The position numbers were made by a program, and so were the translations under genes. Positions 17,517-25,964 of a DNA stretch of 56,389 nt are shown in pieces. The stretch spans positions 1 through 56,389 of the forward strand of contig JAAHFN010000043.1 in assembly GCA_010672965.1 (NCBI GenBank), given 5' to 3'. Origin of the DNA: Oscillatoria sp. SIO1A7 (GTDB taxonomy: Bacteria > Cyanobacteriota > Cyanobacteriia > Cyanobacteriales > Laspinemataceae). The notes under the pieces were generated by a model. It was given only the letters and a program-made list of their open reading frames with translations, searched no databases and was not told the origin of the DNA. Position 1 is the stretch's first letter; each line of letters starts with the position of its first letter.

Positions 17517-18323
17517 CTATACAACTTTTTGACAATGACAAAACCACCAGCCAATCTCTCCTGCGGCAACGGCTGCGCCGGTTTTCTCATAAGCAAGGCT
17601 TCGTTCTGGGTCTTGCTCTCGGACTCGCAGGGATTGAATAGCGTAGGTTTTTTGGAGATGTAGATTCAAGTCTTTGGATTCTAAGATCTCGAAACCGAGC
17701 TGACCGAGAGAAGATTCGTATGACTGGGGGCTAAATAGCTCGCTGAGGCGCATCCGCTCCATGACATATTTTAAGGTGGATTCGCTGAAGGCTGGCACTA
17801 GGGCTACCAAGTCGTCGAATATGAGTACCCCGTCTTTTTTTAAAACGCGATAAGCTTCTTTGAGCGCTAGATCCCGTTCGTGGATATGCAGGAGAGTTCC
17901 TTGGCTCCAGACATGGGTAAAGGAATTATCGGGGAACGGCAGCTCCGTGGCCGATGCCTTGTGAAAGGAAAGGCGCAAGGAAGGAAAATCCGCAGCTTTT
18001 GCTTGGGAATTGCTGATATGCGTCTCGCTAATATCGATGCCCGCGACCTCGCAGCCGGTTTTTTGGGCGAGGTAGATAGCAGCGTTGCCGTTGCCGCAGC
18101 CAATTTCAAGGACGCGAGAGTCAGCGGCGATCGCGCTTGTATCTAGCATATAGTCGTTCCAGCGATCGCTCGCTCGGAACAATTCCTTTTCCTCGTCGGG
18201 GGCATCCAAATTCTCAAAATATCCCCAGTGTTTGCTGCCATCTTGATTCCAGGGTATTTCATATTGAATTTCTACTGTGTTATAATACTTCTCCGTGTCG
18301 GCATCTGTGAATTGCTTGGGCAT
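17517..18323 (-). CDS. Class I SAM methyltransferase, glycine-betaine-type (SDMT-like)
   Basis: I take the start at 18323 (268 residues, MPKQFTDADTEKYYN). An upstream ATG at 18371 would overlap the start of the divergent gene. SAM-binding motifs are VLEIGCGNGNAAIYLA and the acidic GIDISETHI; ELPFPDNSFTHVWSQGTLLHI is the motif IV region. The N-terminal pattern YYNTVEIQYEIPWNQDGSKHWGYF and the overall layout recall sarcosine/dimethylglycine N-methyltransferases and other small-molecule N-methylases. The substrate is inferred only. It has one divergent neighbour 36 bases away, so the promoters overlap. Confidence 0.75.
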   Translation of the reverse strand: MPKQFTDADTEKYYNTVEIQYEIPWNQDGSKHWGYFENLDAPDEEKELFRASDRWNDYMLDTSAIAADSRVLEIGCGNGNAAIYLAQKTGCEVAGIDISETHISNSQAKAADFPSLRLSFHKASATELPFPDNSFTHVWSQGTLLHIHERDLALKEAYRVLKKDGVLIFDDLVALVPAFSESTLKYVMERMRLSELFSPQSYESSLGQLGFEILESKDLNLHLQKTYAIQSLRVREQDPERSLAYEKTGAAVAAGEIGWWFCHCQKVV

Positions 18324-18359
18324 TTTTACTCTATTTTTTACTCTTCTATTTTGAGCAAT

Positions 18360-19010
18360 ATGTACTTCCACTTTTTTGGAGCCTTGGTATCTGCTCTTTT
18401 CTTATTTACTTGGTACGGCTTGTTTCATCAATTTAAAATTCTTCGCGATCGCCGCAAATTAGGCAGTCAACGCTTCACCGATAGCTTATCCTCCCAACAG
18501 TTTATAACCAGCTTTGCTGCTTTTTTTGCCATATTTTTTTTGGGCTTAACCCGTGCTGAGTTTAATCATTACTTGGTCTGGACGCGCCTCGGTGCTTTGC
18601 TACTATTGGTGGGAATCCTATTCGAGATTCACCTCGATCGCCGCTCTACTGCCAGCTATCTTAGCGTAGCCTCTACTGCGATCGCTCTCGCTGTAGGTTT
18701 GGTCTTAATGCTCCTGAGACCGCTGCCATTTGCGATCGGCATCAGTGCCGACATTTTAACCGTAATAATGACATTTGTTCTAGCTTGCGGAATCATACAC
18801 CAAATCCGATTGCTCGATAACACCAAAAATACTAACCAAAATATTCCCCTTTCCAAGCGCTTGCTGTCAAGCCTATTGATCAAAGATTTTTCGACCGTAG
18901 CTTTTGGCTTGAGTATGCCAATTCATGCAGGATGGCCCTTGCTATTGCTGAATGGCTCTAGTTTTCTGCTCAGAGGCTATCTATTAATACGGCTCTATCG
19001 TCTTTCCTAA
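18360..19010 (+). CDS. Polytopic membrane protein, unrecognised
   Basis: The start at ATG 18360 gives 216 residues beginning with a membrane helix (FHFFGALVSALFLFTWYGLF). A longer version from 18228 would run inside the divergent methyltransferase gene and is unlikely. Five to seven hydrophobic segments are visible (including FAAFFAIFFLGL, LLLVGILFEIHL, AIALAVGLVLMLL and IGISADILTVIMTFVLACGI). Charged loops such as KILRDRRKL lie between them. No family signature recognised. It diverges from the SDMT-like gene. Confidence 0.7.
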   Translation: MYFHFFGALVSALFLFTWYGLFHQFKILRDRRKLGSQRFTDSLSSQQFITSFAAFFAIFFLGLTRAEFNHYLVWTRLGALLLLVGILFEIHLDRRSTASYLSVASTAIALAVGLVLMLLRPLPFAIGISADILTVIMTFVLACGIIHQIRLLDNTKNTNQNIPLSKRLLSSLLIKDFSTVAFGLSMPIHAGWPLLLLNGSSFLLRGYLLIRLYRLS

Positions 19011-19029
19011 AACTCGTCCTATTTGCTAA

Positions 19030-19112
19030 AGCAATCCTAAACGATTGGTAAAATAACATCGGGACAACCACCTACCAAGGATTGCCCCGACAAATTCTAC
19101 AATTTAGGATTG
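19030..19112. terminator. Inverted repeat between convergent genes
   Basis: GCAATCCTAAA (about 19032) and TTTAGGATTGT (about 19103) can pair around a region with a smaller CGGG...CCCG hairpin. It lies between the convergent membrane-protein and cupin genes, a sensible place for a shared terminator. T tracts are weak. Confidence 0.4.
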
Positions 19113-19174
19113 TTAGCTATATCGCTTCAGCATAGCCGATAGATTATTGCATTACTCATTAAGACTACTGTATT

Positions 19175-19972
19175 CTATTCCTCACATACGGAATCGACCG
19201 GATAGCCTACAGCGGTTTCCTCAGACTCAACCAGACAAGGGTTTACAGGTAAGCCACTATAATTCATAACATCCTTAGGATCTCCCTTATCTCGCCACCA
19301 GCAGGTAAATGTTCGCAGAGATACAGTCTTAGAAGTATTGGTGAAGCCATGAGATATGTAAGGGGGGTGTACTATAAAAGACCCTTGCTTTACATCAAAC
19401 GTTTGAGCCCCCGCATACCACTTTGCTTCTCCATCAATAATGTAGTAGAACTCTCGGGATGGATGATTATGAGCAATGTACGTTTTTTCTGGTTTTAGGT
19501 AAAACGTCGTACAAAAAATATTATCTGTATTGTATCCAGGTTTGCCGTCTTGTCCTAATCCTGGCCCAATTAAGCTGTAATAAAAGTGGTACGAGCTGTC
19601 ATCTGCTAGACCGTTTTCTCCATCCCCTCGATACCAACTGGGATAATTCTTGTTGACTAGTTTCGGGAAGCTGTCTTCATTGGTAACATAGGCCCTTTTC
19701 TCTGGCCATGGGTACACCCGATCTTTAGGATCGTCAGTATTTTTACCCTCACGACTATCAATGTCACATATTCTTTTTGTAGCGTTACTTGCTATTGGAT
19801 CGAACTCAGTTCCTTTTGGACAATACAAGTTTGGCTCTAATGTATCTGTTTGTGCTGCTCCTGGTCCCTCATTAGGCAACTCCTCCCCTTGAGCCCCATT
19901 AGGCATTGAGGACCAAAAAAGAACAAGAACCATTAACGCGCAAAGTATGTGTTTGAGCATATGTTTTAGCAT
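19175..19972 (-). CDS. Secreted cupin-domain protein
   Basis: ATG 19972 is preferred (265 residues). The longer frame from 19990 would use a TTG start. The N-terminus is a signal peptide (KHILCALMVLVLFWSSMPNGAQG). Residues about 165-240 form a cupin: the metal-site blocks IAHNHPSREFYYIIDGEA (H-x-H, E) and GSFIVHPPYISHGF (H, H). The middle, with EDSFPKLVNKNYPSWYRGD, is not typical of a named group. Cupins bind a metal and act as isomerases, lyases or dioxygenases. Export to the periplasm separates it from the cytoplasmic enzymes nearby, although it may process a secreted product. Family function is unassigned. Confidence 0.75.
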   Translation of the reverse strand: MLKHMLKHILCALMVLVLFWSSMPNGAQGEELPNEGPGAAQTDTLEPNLYCPKGTEFDPIASNATKRICDIDSREGKNTDDPKDRVYPWPEKRAYVTNEDSFPKLVNKNYPSWYRGDGENGLADDSSYHFYYSLIGPGLGQDGKPGYNTDNIFCTTFYLKPEKTYIAHNHPSREFYYIIDGEAKWYAGAQTFDVKQGSFIVHPPYISHGFTNTSKTVSLRTFTCWWRDKGDPKDVMNYSGLPVNPCLVESEETAVGYPVDSVCEE

Positions 19973-20464
19973 GGGTTTTGCAATCTTCAATTTTCCCGAT
20001 CTTAAAGCATTTGCAAGCGATCGCCACCAAAATTGCCCTAACTCTTGACCTGGTTAGGTATTTTTTTGCCTCCTTAGGCATTCCACTCACTCTATAATAA
20101 TATAAGCTACCCATTTTTTACTCTTAATAAAAGTTACAAAAACTCACGTTTTGTAGCATTTTACAAATTGTAATTTAGGCGCATAAGCTATATTTAGAGC
20201 AAGCAATACAGTATAGCGCTACGCTAAATTTAAAAGTATTCAAAATGCATTCAAAAGTCAAAGGGTAGTCTCTGACCAAGGAACGAGCATTTATAAATGT
20301 CTTAACTCATTTGCGTAGTGCTATATTGAACTCTATTTATCCTGTCTGCACTGGATAAATAGAGTAAATCTGAAATAGAGCGTTTCTTAGTTTAATGACA
20401 AACGCTTTTACCTACAAGCAACCCGAAGAGCCACTGTTATAGGGTTATATTACTCTAGGATTAG
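19973..20464. other. Intergenic region with MITE A copy 2 and hairpin
   Basis: Holds an intact family A element (20212-20325) and a hairpin with 12-base arms CTCTATTTATCC/GGATAAATAGAG (20331-20342 and 20353-20364). On the minus strand the hairpin lies 101 bases beyond the dioxygenase stop and may end its transcript. No ORF of interest. Confidence 0.6.
20212..20325 (-). mobile_element. MITE-like element A, copy 2, intact
   Basis: A 114-bp sequence with ends TATAGCGCTACGCTAAAT and ATTTGCGTAGTGCTATA. It is the reverse-orientation homologue of the interrupted element at 15932-16181. It is non-coding. Confidence 0.82.
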
Positions 20465-21583
20465 CTACCGACTAAGAACGGACAAGCGACTGAGTAATTC
20501 TGTCCGTTCTATACAAGCAATTTGCACCCAGCGTTCTCCAGAATATTCGGTACGCCCATGTAACACTCGATGGTTATCTAAAATCAGCAAATCTCCTGAA
20601 TTGACCTTGACGCGCATTATATATTCATCGCTGTTACACATTTGGGCAAAGGTGCAATAAGCTTCGTAATAAGGCTTGATCGCCTCGGAAGGGAAGTTAA
20701 ACGGCTGAATAGAACGGCAAGAAAAGCGAATCGACTTTACTTTGCCCAAACAATCCAGACGGATAATCTCTCCTTCAGCACTTAAATCTGCATCAGTAAA
20801 TTGGACGCGAAACTTTACTGGCAAACTTGAGAGTAGTTTAAACTTTTCTGGAGCTTCTTGGCGCAATACTTCGGCTATCTTAAAGCCATCAACAATAGTA
20901 ACCTCTCCTCCTGTGTTGCTGATTTGTAAGTAATGCAATAGTAAATAAGCAGCGGGATCGTCAAAATAAGTCAAATCGGTATGAGGTAAAATCGTTAAAT
21001 TAGTGAAGGAAGGGCTTACAGGGTTATTTACAGACTTGACATTGGTAATCTTACCCCAATATGTTTCGCGCAAAGAACCCAAATGGGCTGCTACTTCTAA
21101 GACAGTATCGGGCTCGATAGGAACATTCTCAAGTACGGCAATTCCATCATCGCGCAGGGATAATAACCAGTTTCTTAGTTTTGCTTCATCTTGCAAAATA
21201 TCGCTGTAGTCAGCTTTGGCTAGCGAACTTACTTTTTCCGACCCCCATAACTTAGGTTGCCATTTTGCTTGCGTTCCATTAGAATAGTCATGTTTGCGCA
21301 GCCAGACAGGCTCGAATTTGCTAACATGACCGTCGTTTGCCCAGACAATTGCTATTTTTTTTTCCTGGTTTATACATACTTTTTTTGGATAGGGTTCGGC
21401 AGCAAAAATTAAGGGATCTACGTTACGCTGACCATTGATGCGGGGAACCGATGGGCAATTATCTCGCAGCCACAGGTAATGAAATTGACTGCGATATCCA
21501 TCTGCCCATTCGACCTGAAGCAAGTCTTTTTCTGTTATTATTTTTCTGACAGATATCCTTGGATTATTTGCTGCTATTAGCAT
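20465..21583 (-). CDS. TauD/BBOX-like Fe(II)/2-oxoglutarate dioxygenase
   Basis: This 372-residue protein resembles gamma-butyrobetaine and trimethyllysine hydroxylases: an N-terminal GBBH_N (DUF971) domain (about 15-100, LQVEWADGYRSQFHYLWLRD) and a TauD/TfdA catalytic domain (about 130-365). The iron ligands are visible as H201-x-D203 (LPHTDL) and H342 in LDNHRVLHGR; the 2-oxoglutarate arginine is likely R351. BBOX enzymes hydroxylate the beta carbon of betaine-like substrates such as the carnitine precursor. No carnitine pathway genes are near. With the SDMT-like methyltransferase it suggests a betaine-type metabolite, which is an inference. Transcribed away from the radical SAM array. Confidence 0.85.
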   Translation of the reverse strand: MLIAANNPRISVRKIITEKDLLQVEWADGYRSQFHYLWLRDNCPSVPRINGQRNVDPLIFAAEPYPKKVCINQEKKIAIVWANDGHVSKFEPVWLRKHDYSNGTQAKWQPKLWGSEKVSSLAKADYSDILQDEAKLRNWLLSLRDDGIAVLENVPIEPDTVLEVAAHLGSLRETYWGKITNVKSVNNPVSPSFTNLTILPHTDLTYFDDPAAYLLLHYLQISNTGGEVTIVDGFKIAEVLRQEAPEKFKLLSSLPVKFRVQFTDADLSAEGEIIRLDCLGKVKSIRFSCRSIQPFNFPSEAIKPYYEAYCTFAQMCNSDEYIMRVKVNSGDLLILDNHRVLHGRTEYSGERWVQIACIERTELLSRLSVLSR

Positions 21584-22169
21584 AGGCTCTTCCTGATGGC
21601 GAACATTATTCTATCAACCACTAATACTACAAGCGCCAATTCGTTTTTATTAAGAAAAATTAAAAAAAATAAATTTTTATAGCGATATTAACTGCTTTCT
21701 TTATAACCAAACTCTACATTTAGCGTCATTTATTATTTATTGCGCTATTTATAGGGTTTAAGCCTGCGATCGCGAGCTAAATCTTAAAATAAAAAGCCCA
21801 AATTAGGATTTGCACGCCCCTTGACAATACCAGAGCTTATGAAGTAAACTGTTGTCACTCTTTAGTTAAAAATTCCGGTTATCTAGGATTATCCTGGCCA
21901 GGTCATCCTGGATGATGATTTATCGGCCCAATATTAGAAAGCTTAAAAGGTTTTGGAGCTTCTATTTTGTATCATTAGCAACATTTTGCTACGAGGCTCA
22001 AAAAAACAGAAATGCCTTGGTAGCAAACAAACGCTAGTTAAGTAGTTATGTCTTGGCAAACAAGGCAAACAAGGTAAGACTTGGCGTTGGCTGTGTTGTT
22101 ACCGGCTTGTTAGAAAATATTGTATAGCAGCAATATAACCGCAAAAAAGCGTCTATCAGGGAAAATATA
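21584..22169. other. Divergent intergenic region upstream of the radical SAM array
   Basis: A 586-base gap between the leftward dioxygenase gene and the rightward radical SAM genes. It holds one good plus-strand promoter (listed separately), leaving a leader of about 310 bases. The leader contains a CCTGGCCAGGTCATCCTGG stretch that can fold, but I do not recognise a cobalamin riboswitch. Confidence 0.55.
21821..21850 (+). promoter_or_regulatory. Sigma-70-type promoter for the radical SAM array
   Basis: TTGACA at 21821-21826 and TAAACT at 21845-21850 are separated by 18 bases. The -35 box is perfect. It lies 320 bases upstream of the first radical SAM gene and is the best promoter in the gap. 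Confidence 0.6.
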
Positions 22170-23726
22170 ATGACAATTGCAACGAAAAGCGGCCCTATTG
22201 GTCTGGTTGAATTGCCTCAGTTGAAGCTATCCGATCCGGAGGGCAACGACTTTTACTCCTTGCGGAAGTTTGAACCGATTGTTAGCAAGCTTGTTCTACT
22301 ATCAAATCTCCAAGCAGGCGGATTTGAGACGAAATTTATTAATCTTCGAGACGGGGATTATGTAGAAAATTACGGCAGGATAAAATGGAGAGATATCGAA
22401 CTGACTAAGAATTATGTTGGCGTTGATATCAAGAGTCTCGATCCAGAAAGCTGTGAGGTTTGGTGCATTACAGTTAATTTCACCTTATACCGCGAAATAG
22501 CAATGATGCTGTTGAAGCATCTGGCCAGCAAAGGCAAGCCAGTGGTTGTGGGTGGCTCGGATCCGTTTGCCGATCCTCAAATTTATCTGCGCAACGGTGC
22601 GGCAGTAGTTGTTAAGGACAAATCTGGGGGGGCTAATTGGCCCCTATTTAATTATCTGTTAGGAAAAGGTCCCAAAGAAGCGCTGACGGGGGTGGTCTTA
22701 GCCGACGGGACTGAGTATGCCAAACGCAACCCTCCCCTGCATCCCGAAGAATGGCCGTTACCATCCTTGGAAGTGGCCAAGGAGTGCCTGGGAATGCAAT
22801 ATTGGATGGACCCGTTTCCAGAACATTTAAAACCAATTGGTTCCATATTTCCAGACATAGGTTGCGATCGCCACTGTGACTTTTGTCAAACCCCCACTTA
22901 CGGCACCGGGTATCGCCGAATGTCTCCCAAAAGGATGTTGGAATGGCTGGAAATACAGCGCCAAGCGGGAGCAAAATCGGTAGTGAGCGTCTCCGATCAA
23001 TTCCTGGGGCGGACGATTTTCCCTGGTGGCCGAGAAGAAATTCTCGAAATTATGAAGGGAATGCGGGACATGGATTTAACCGTTCTCTGGCCTAATGGCC
23101 TGGAATTGAGGAAGATGACCAAGGGGCGCGGACGCAACTATGACAGCACGGATTTGACCCCCGATGACGAACTGATCGACGCTCTTTATAGCTGGGATGG
23201 GCAAAAGGGAACTCTGGCTGGCGGTCTTCCTGCGGAACGCCCCGTGTTTGGACGAGAAGCTTATGCCAAGTTACTTCCCTGGCAGCAACACAAACGAATT
23301 GTGCGAAGAATCGTGGAAGCTGGTATCCCGATGATTGTATATCACATGATTATCGGGCTTCCCGATGATGATGATGAAAGTATGCTACGGCTAGAGGAAG
23401 CGCTTTGGGAAATCTATGACGAAGTGAAAGCGATTAATCCTTCGCTTATATTTCAAATCAGTCCCTTTGTGATTTCTCCAATCTTGGGAACGCCACAGGG
23501 GGAAACAATTCGCAAATCCGGCCTGCTGCGGTTCGACGATCCAGCGCTTTTTGCAGGTTTTTGGACTGCGAGCGTTGACACCAAACACCTGAGCTACGAG
23601 CAAGTCTCTGATTGGCAGTTCCGCCTATCTTGCGTTGGCGACTCGAAAAATTTGCAAGTTCCTCAACGATTCAGAAGGCTGCCTGTGGAAGGAGAAAATG
23701 CCAGAAAAGAAGCGGTGGCAGTATAG
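22170..23726 (+). CDS. Radical SAM protein, type A, copy 1 (A1)
   Basis: A 518-residue radical SAM enzyme. The 4Fe-4S motif is C232-x3-C236-x2-C239 (CDRHCDFC). The first 190 residues form a Rossmann-like domain resembling B12-binding radical SAM proteins (KPVVVGGSDPFADPQ), but the classic DxHxxG cobalamin-binding motif is not apparent, so cofactor use is uncertain. The TIM-barrel core is about 220-430. It is the first of four paralogues; signatures RKFEPI, NYVGVDIKS and FPEHLKPIGS define type A. A GGGA sequence about 9 bases before the ATG may serve as ribosome site. A divergent dioxygenase lies upstream. The chemistry is unknown; family members carry out methylation, rearrangement or carbon-sulfur bond formation. 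Confidence 0.85.
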   Translation: MTIATKSGPIGLVELPQLKLSDPEGNDFYSLRKFEPIVSKLVLLSNLQAGGFETKFINLRDGDYVENYGRIKWRDIELTKNYVGVDIKSLDPESCEVWCITVNFTLYREIAMMLLKHLASKGKPVVVGGSDPFADPQIYLRNGAAVVVKDKSGGANWPLFNYLLGKGPKEALTGVVLADGTEYAKRNPPLHPEEWPLPSLEVAKECLGMQYWMDPFPEHLKPIGSIFPDIGCDRHCDFCQTPTYGTGYRRMSPKRMLEWLEIQRQAGAKSVVSVSDQFLGRTIFPGGREEILEIMKGMRDMDLTVLWPNGLELRKMTKGRGRNYDSTDLTPDDELIDALYSWDGQKGTLAGGLPAERPVFGREAYAKLLPWQQHKRIVRRIVEAGIPMIVYHMIIGLPDDDDESMLRLEEALWEIYDEVKAINPSLIFQISPFVISPILGTPQGETIRKSGLLRFDDPALFAGFWTASVDTKHLSYEQVSDWQFRLSCVGDSKNLQVPQRFRRLPVEGENARKEAVAV

Positions 23727-23845
23727 CGATTCGGCTCAAAAGGCTTACAGATGAGGAAGCCTTTTCCAAATTACTGCATGGCTGTTTGGAAAAGGCTTGG
23801 TAGAATAATAGTACAGCAAAGACAATATTAATAAGGGTAACAATA

Positions 23846-25405
23846 ATGACAATTGCAGCAAACAGGGCGAACGGCCCTATTGGGCTAGTAGAATTGCCTC
23901 AGTTGAAACTATCGGATCCCGATGGCAACGATTATTATTCCTTGCGGAAGTGGGAACCGATTATTAGCAAGCTTGTTTTAATATCGAATCTGCAAGCAGG
24001 AGGGTTTGAGACTAAGTTCATTAATCTTCGAGATGGAGATTACACGGAAGATTACGGACGGAAAACTTGGAGAGGCATCGAACTGACTAAGAGCTATATC
24101 GGCGTTCCCATTGAGAGCATAGACCCCGAAAGCTGTGAAATTTGGTGCATTACGGTTAACTTCACCTTATACCGCGAAATAGCAATGATGCTGTTGAAGC
24201 ACCTAGCCAGTAAAGGCAAGCCAGTGGTTGTGGGTGGCTCGGATCCTTTTGCCTCTCCCCAAATTTATCTGGACAACGGTGCGGCAGTGGTTGTTAAGGA
24301 CAAGTCAGGAGCAGCTAACTGGCCGCTATTTAATTATCTTCTGGGAAAAGGACCATTAGAAGCAGTCACGGGTGTGGTTTTAGCCGATGGAACTGAGTAT
24401 TCCCGGCGCAAACCTCCACTCCATCCCGAAGAATGGCCATTACCATCGGTGGAAGTTGCCAAACAGTGCCTCGGGACACAATATTGGATGGATCCGTTTC
24501 CCGAAGAATTCATCCCCATTGGCACCGTATTTACGGATATCGGGTGCGATCGCAAATGCGACTTTTGCCAAACTCCCACTTACGGCACGGGTTATCTCCG
24601 AATGTCTCCCAAACGGGTGATGGAATGGCTGGATGTGCTGATCGAAGCAGGAGCAAAATCGTCAGTCCTCCCCTCGGATCAATTCCTGGGACGGATAATT
24701 TTCCCCGAAGGCCGAGAAGAAGTTCTAGATATTATGAAAGGGGTGCGAGAACGGGATTTACCAATTCTCTGGCCGAGCGGTCTGGAATTGAGGAAGATGA
24801 CTCTAGGACGCGGACGCAACTATGAAAACGCGGATTTGACTCCCGATGAAGAACTGATCGATGCTCTGTTTCATTGGGATGGGCGAAGGGGAACCCTTGC
24901 TGGTTATGTTCCTGCGGAACGGCCCATTTTTGGACGAGAAGCTTATGCCAAGTTACTTCCCTGGCAGCAACACAAACGAATCGTGCGAAGAATCGTGGAA
25001 ACTGGCGTTCCTCTGATTTCCTATGGCGTAATTGTTGGCATGGCAGATGATGACGATTATAGTTTGTCCCAGTTAGAGGAAGCGCTTTGGGAAATCTATT
25101 ATGAAGTCAAAGCGATTAATCCATCAATTATCTTCCAAATCAGTCCCTTTTCAATTTCTCCAATCTTGGGAACGCTACAGGGCGAAGCAATTCGCAAAGG
25201 AGGTCTGCTGCGGTTTGACGATCCTACCATTTGGGGGGGATTCTGGACGGCATGTAGCGACACCAAACATCTCACCTACGAGCAAGTGTCTGATTGGCAG
25301 TTCCGCCTCTCTCAAGTTGGTGACTCGAAAAACTTGCAAGTTCCTCAACGATTCAGAAATTTGCCTGCGGAAGCAAAGGCCAGAAAAGAAGCGGTGGCTG
25401 CATAG
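23846..25405 (+). CDS. Radical SAM protein, type B, copy 1 (B1)
   Basis: A 519-residue paralogue of A1 with the motif CDRKCDFC at the same place. Type B signatures are RKWEPI, FPEEFIPIG, DVLIEAGAKS and DDPTIWGG. It starts 119 bases after A1. The sequence is collinear with A1 along its full length with no gap of note. Only the second copy of its type (B2, 27807) shares these signatures, so A and B split before the unit was doubled. An AGGG before the ATG may be the ribosome site. Confidence 0.85.
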   Translation: MTIAANRANGPIGLVELPQLKLSDPDGNDYYSLRKWEPIISKLVLISNLQAGGFETKFINLRDGDYTEDYGRKTWRGIELTKSYIGVPIESIDPESCEIWCITVNFTLYREIAMMLLKHLASKGKPVVVGGSDPFASPQIYLDNGAAVVVKDKSGAANWPLFNYLLGKGPLEAVTGVVLADGTEYSRRKPPLHPEEWPLPSVEVAKQCLGTQYWMDPFPEEFIPIGTVFTDIGCDRKCDFCQTPTYGTGYLRMSPKRVMEWLDVLIEAGAKSSVLPSDQFLGRIIFPEGREEVLDIMKGVRERDLPILWPSGLELRKMTLGRGRNYENADLTPDEELIDALFHWDGRRGTLAGYVPAERPIFGREAYAKLLPWQQHKRIVRRIVETGVPLISYGVIVGMADDDDYSLSQLEEALWEIYYEVKAINPSIIFQISPFSISPILGTLQGEAIRKGGLLRFDDPTIWGGFWTACSDTKHLTYEQVSDWQFRLSQVGDSKNLQVPQRFRNLPAEAKARKEAVAA

Positions 25406-25494
25406 GCGATCGCCAGAAACCCGGTTTGTTTGAAAAAACAGGGTTTCTCACAGGGTTTCTAACATAGGCGATCGCCAGAAGCCAGGTTTTTTGA

Positions 25495-25722
25495 ACAATA
25501 CCTTCGCCATTTTCCCTCTCCGGCTAGATACCCCCAACCCCCCTGAAAAAGGAGGGCTAAGCTCTTAAGCCGCTCTTAAGCCCCCCTTAAAAAGCTTAAA
25601 AAGGGGGGATAGCTTCGCGCTCCCTGCGGTGCGGACGTTGCTAAACGAACAGACATTTGTTGGGTTTGGTTCCCGGATCCAACTACAAATAAGGATTTTT
25701 GCGTTTTGGCGAAGGTATTGTT
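25495..25722. mobile_element. MITE-like element G
   Basis: About 228 bp bounded by perfect 16-bp inverted repeats AACAATACCTTCGCCA (25495-25510) and TGGCGAAGGTATTGTT (25707-25722). It has no coding capacity. It seems to have landed in a GGTTTTTT...AAAAAACC hairpin repeat. Confidence 0.7.
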
Positions 25723-25776
25723 AAAAAAAACCGGTTTTTCACAACCTAAAATATATATTTTGTCTAAGGCTTAGGA

Positions 25777-25933
25777 TATAGCAGCGTTTCTCAAATTAAG
25801 TGTAATGAACAATCGCCTTGGAGGGCGTAGGAGCGACAGCATCCCCAAGACAATCTCGGCGACCCGAACGACAACCCCCGTAGTGGGATGCGCGGGCCCC
25901 AGATAACCTCACATTAATTTGAGAAATGCTATA
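25777..25933 (+). mobile_element. MITE-like element B, copy 2
   Basis: About 157 bp with ends TATAGCAGCGTTTCTCAAAT and ATTTGAGAAATGCTATA. It shares the ends and a GCGACAGCATCCCCAAGACAA core with copies at 15967 and 39367. It stops 32 bases before the A2 gene and so forms most of its leader. Confidence 0.82.
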
Positions 25934-25964
25934 GCAGTAGTAAAAACAAGATCGGGGAGCAATA

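Larger units (their letters stand above)
25406..25964. other. Gap between radical SAM units with two inserted elements
   Basis: Contains hairpin repeats with CAGAAACCCGG/CAGGGTTTCT (about 25412-25450), element G (25495-25722) with perfect 16-bp ends, and element B copy 2 (25777-25933). No ORF of interest. This gap divides the first A-B unit from the second, and the insertions may have split the ancestral transcript. Confidence 0.65.

Noticed and set aside
18228-18359. Longer start of the membrane protein gene
   Set aside because: It would lie inside the divergent methyltransferase coding region. ATG 18360 begins with a clear membrane helix.
21860-22160. Cobalamin riboswitch upstream of the radical SAM array
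   Set aside because: The leader has some foldable sequence but no recognisable B12-box (GCCACTG) was found.
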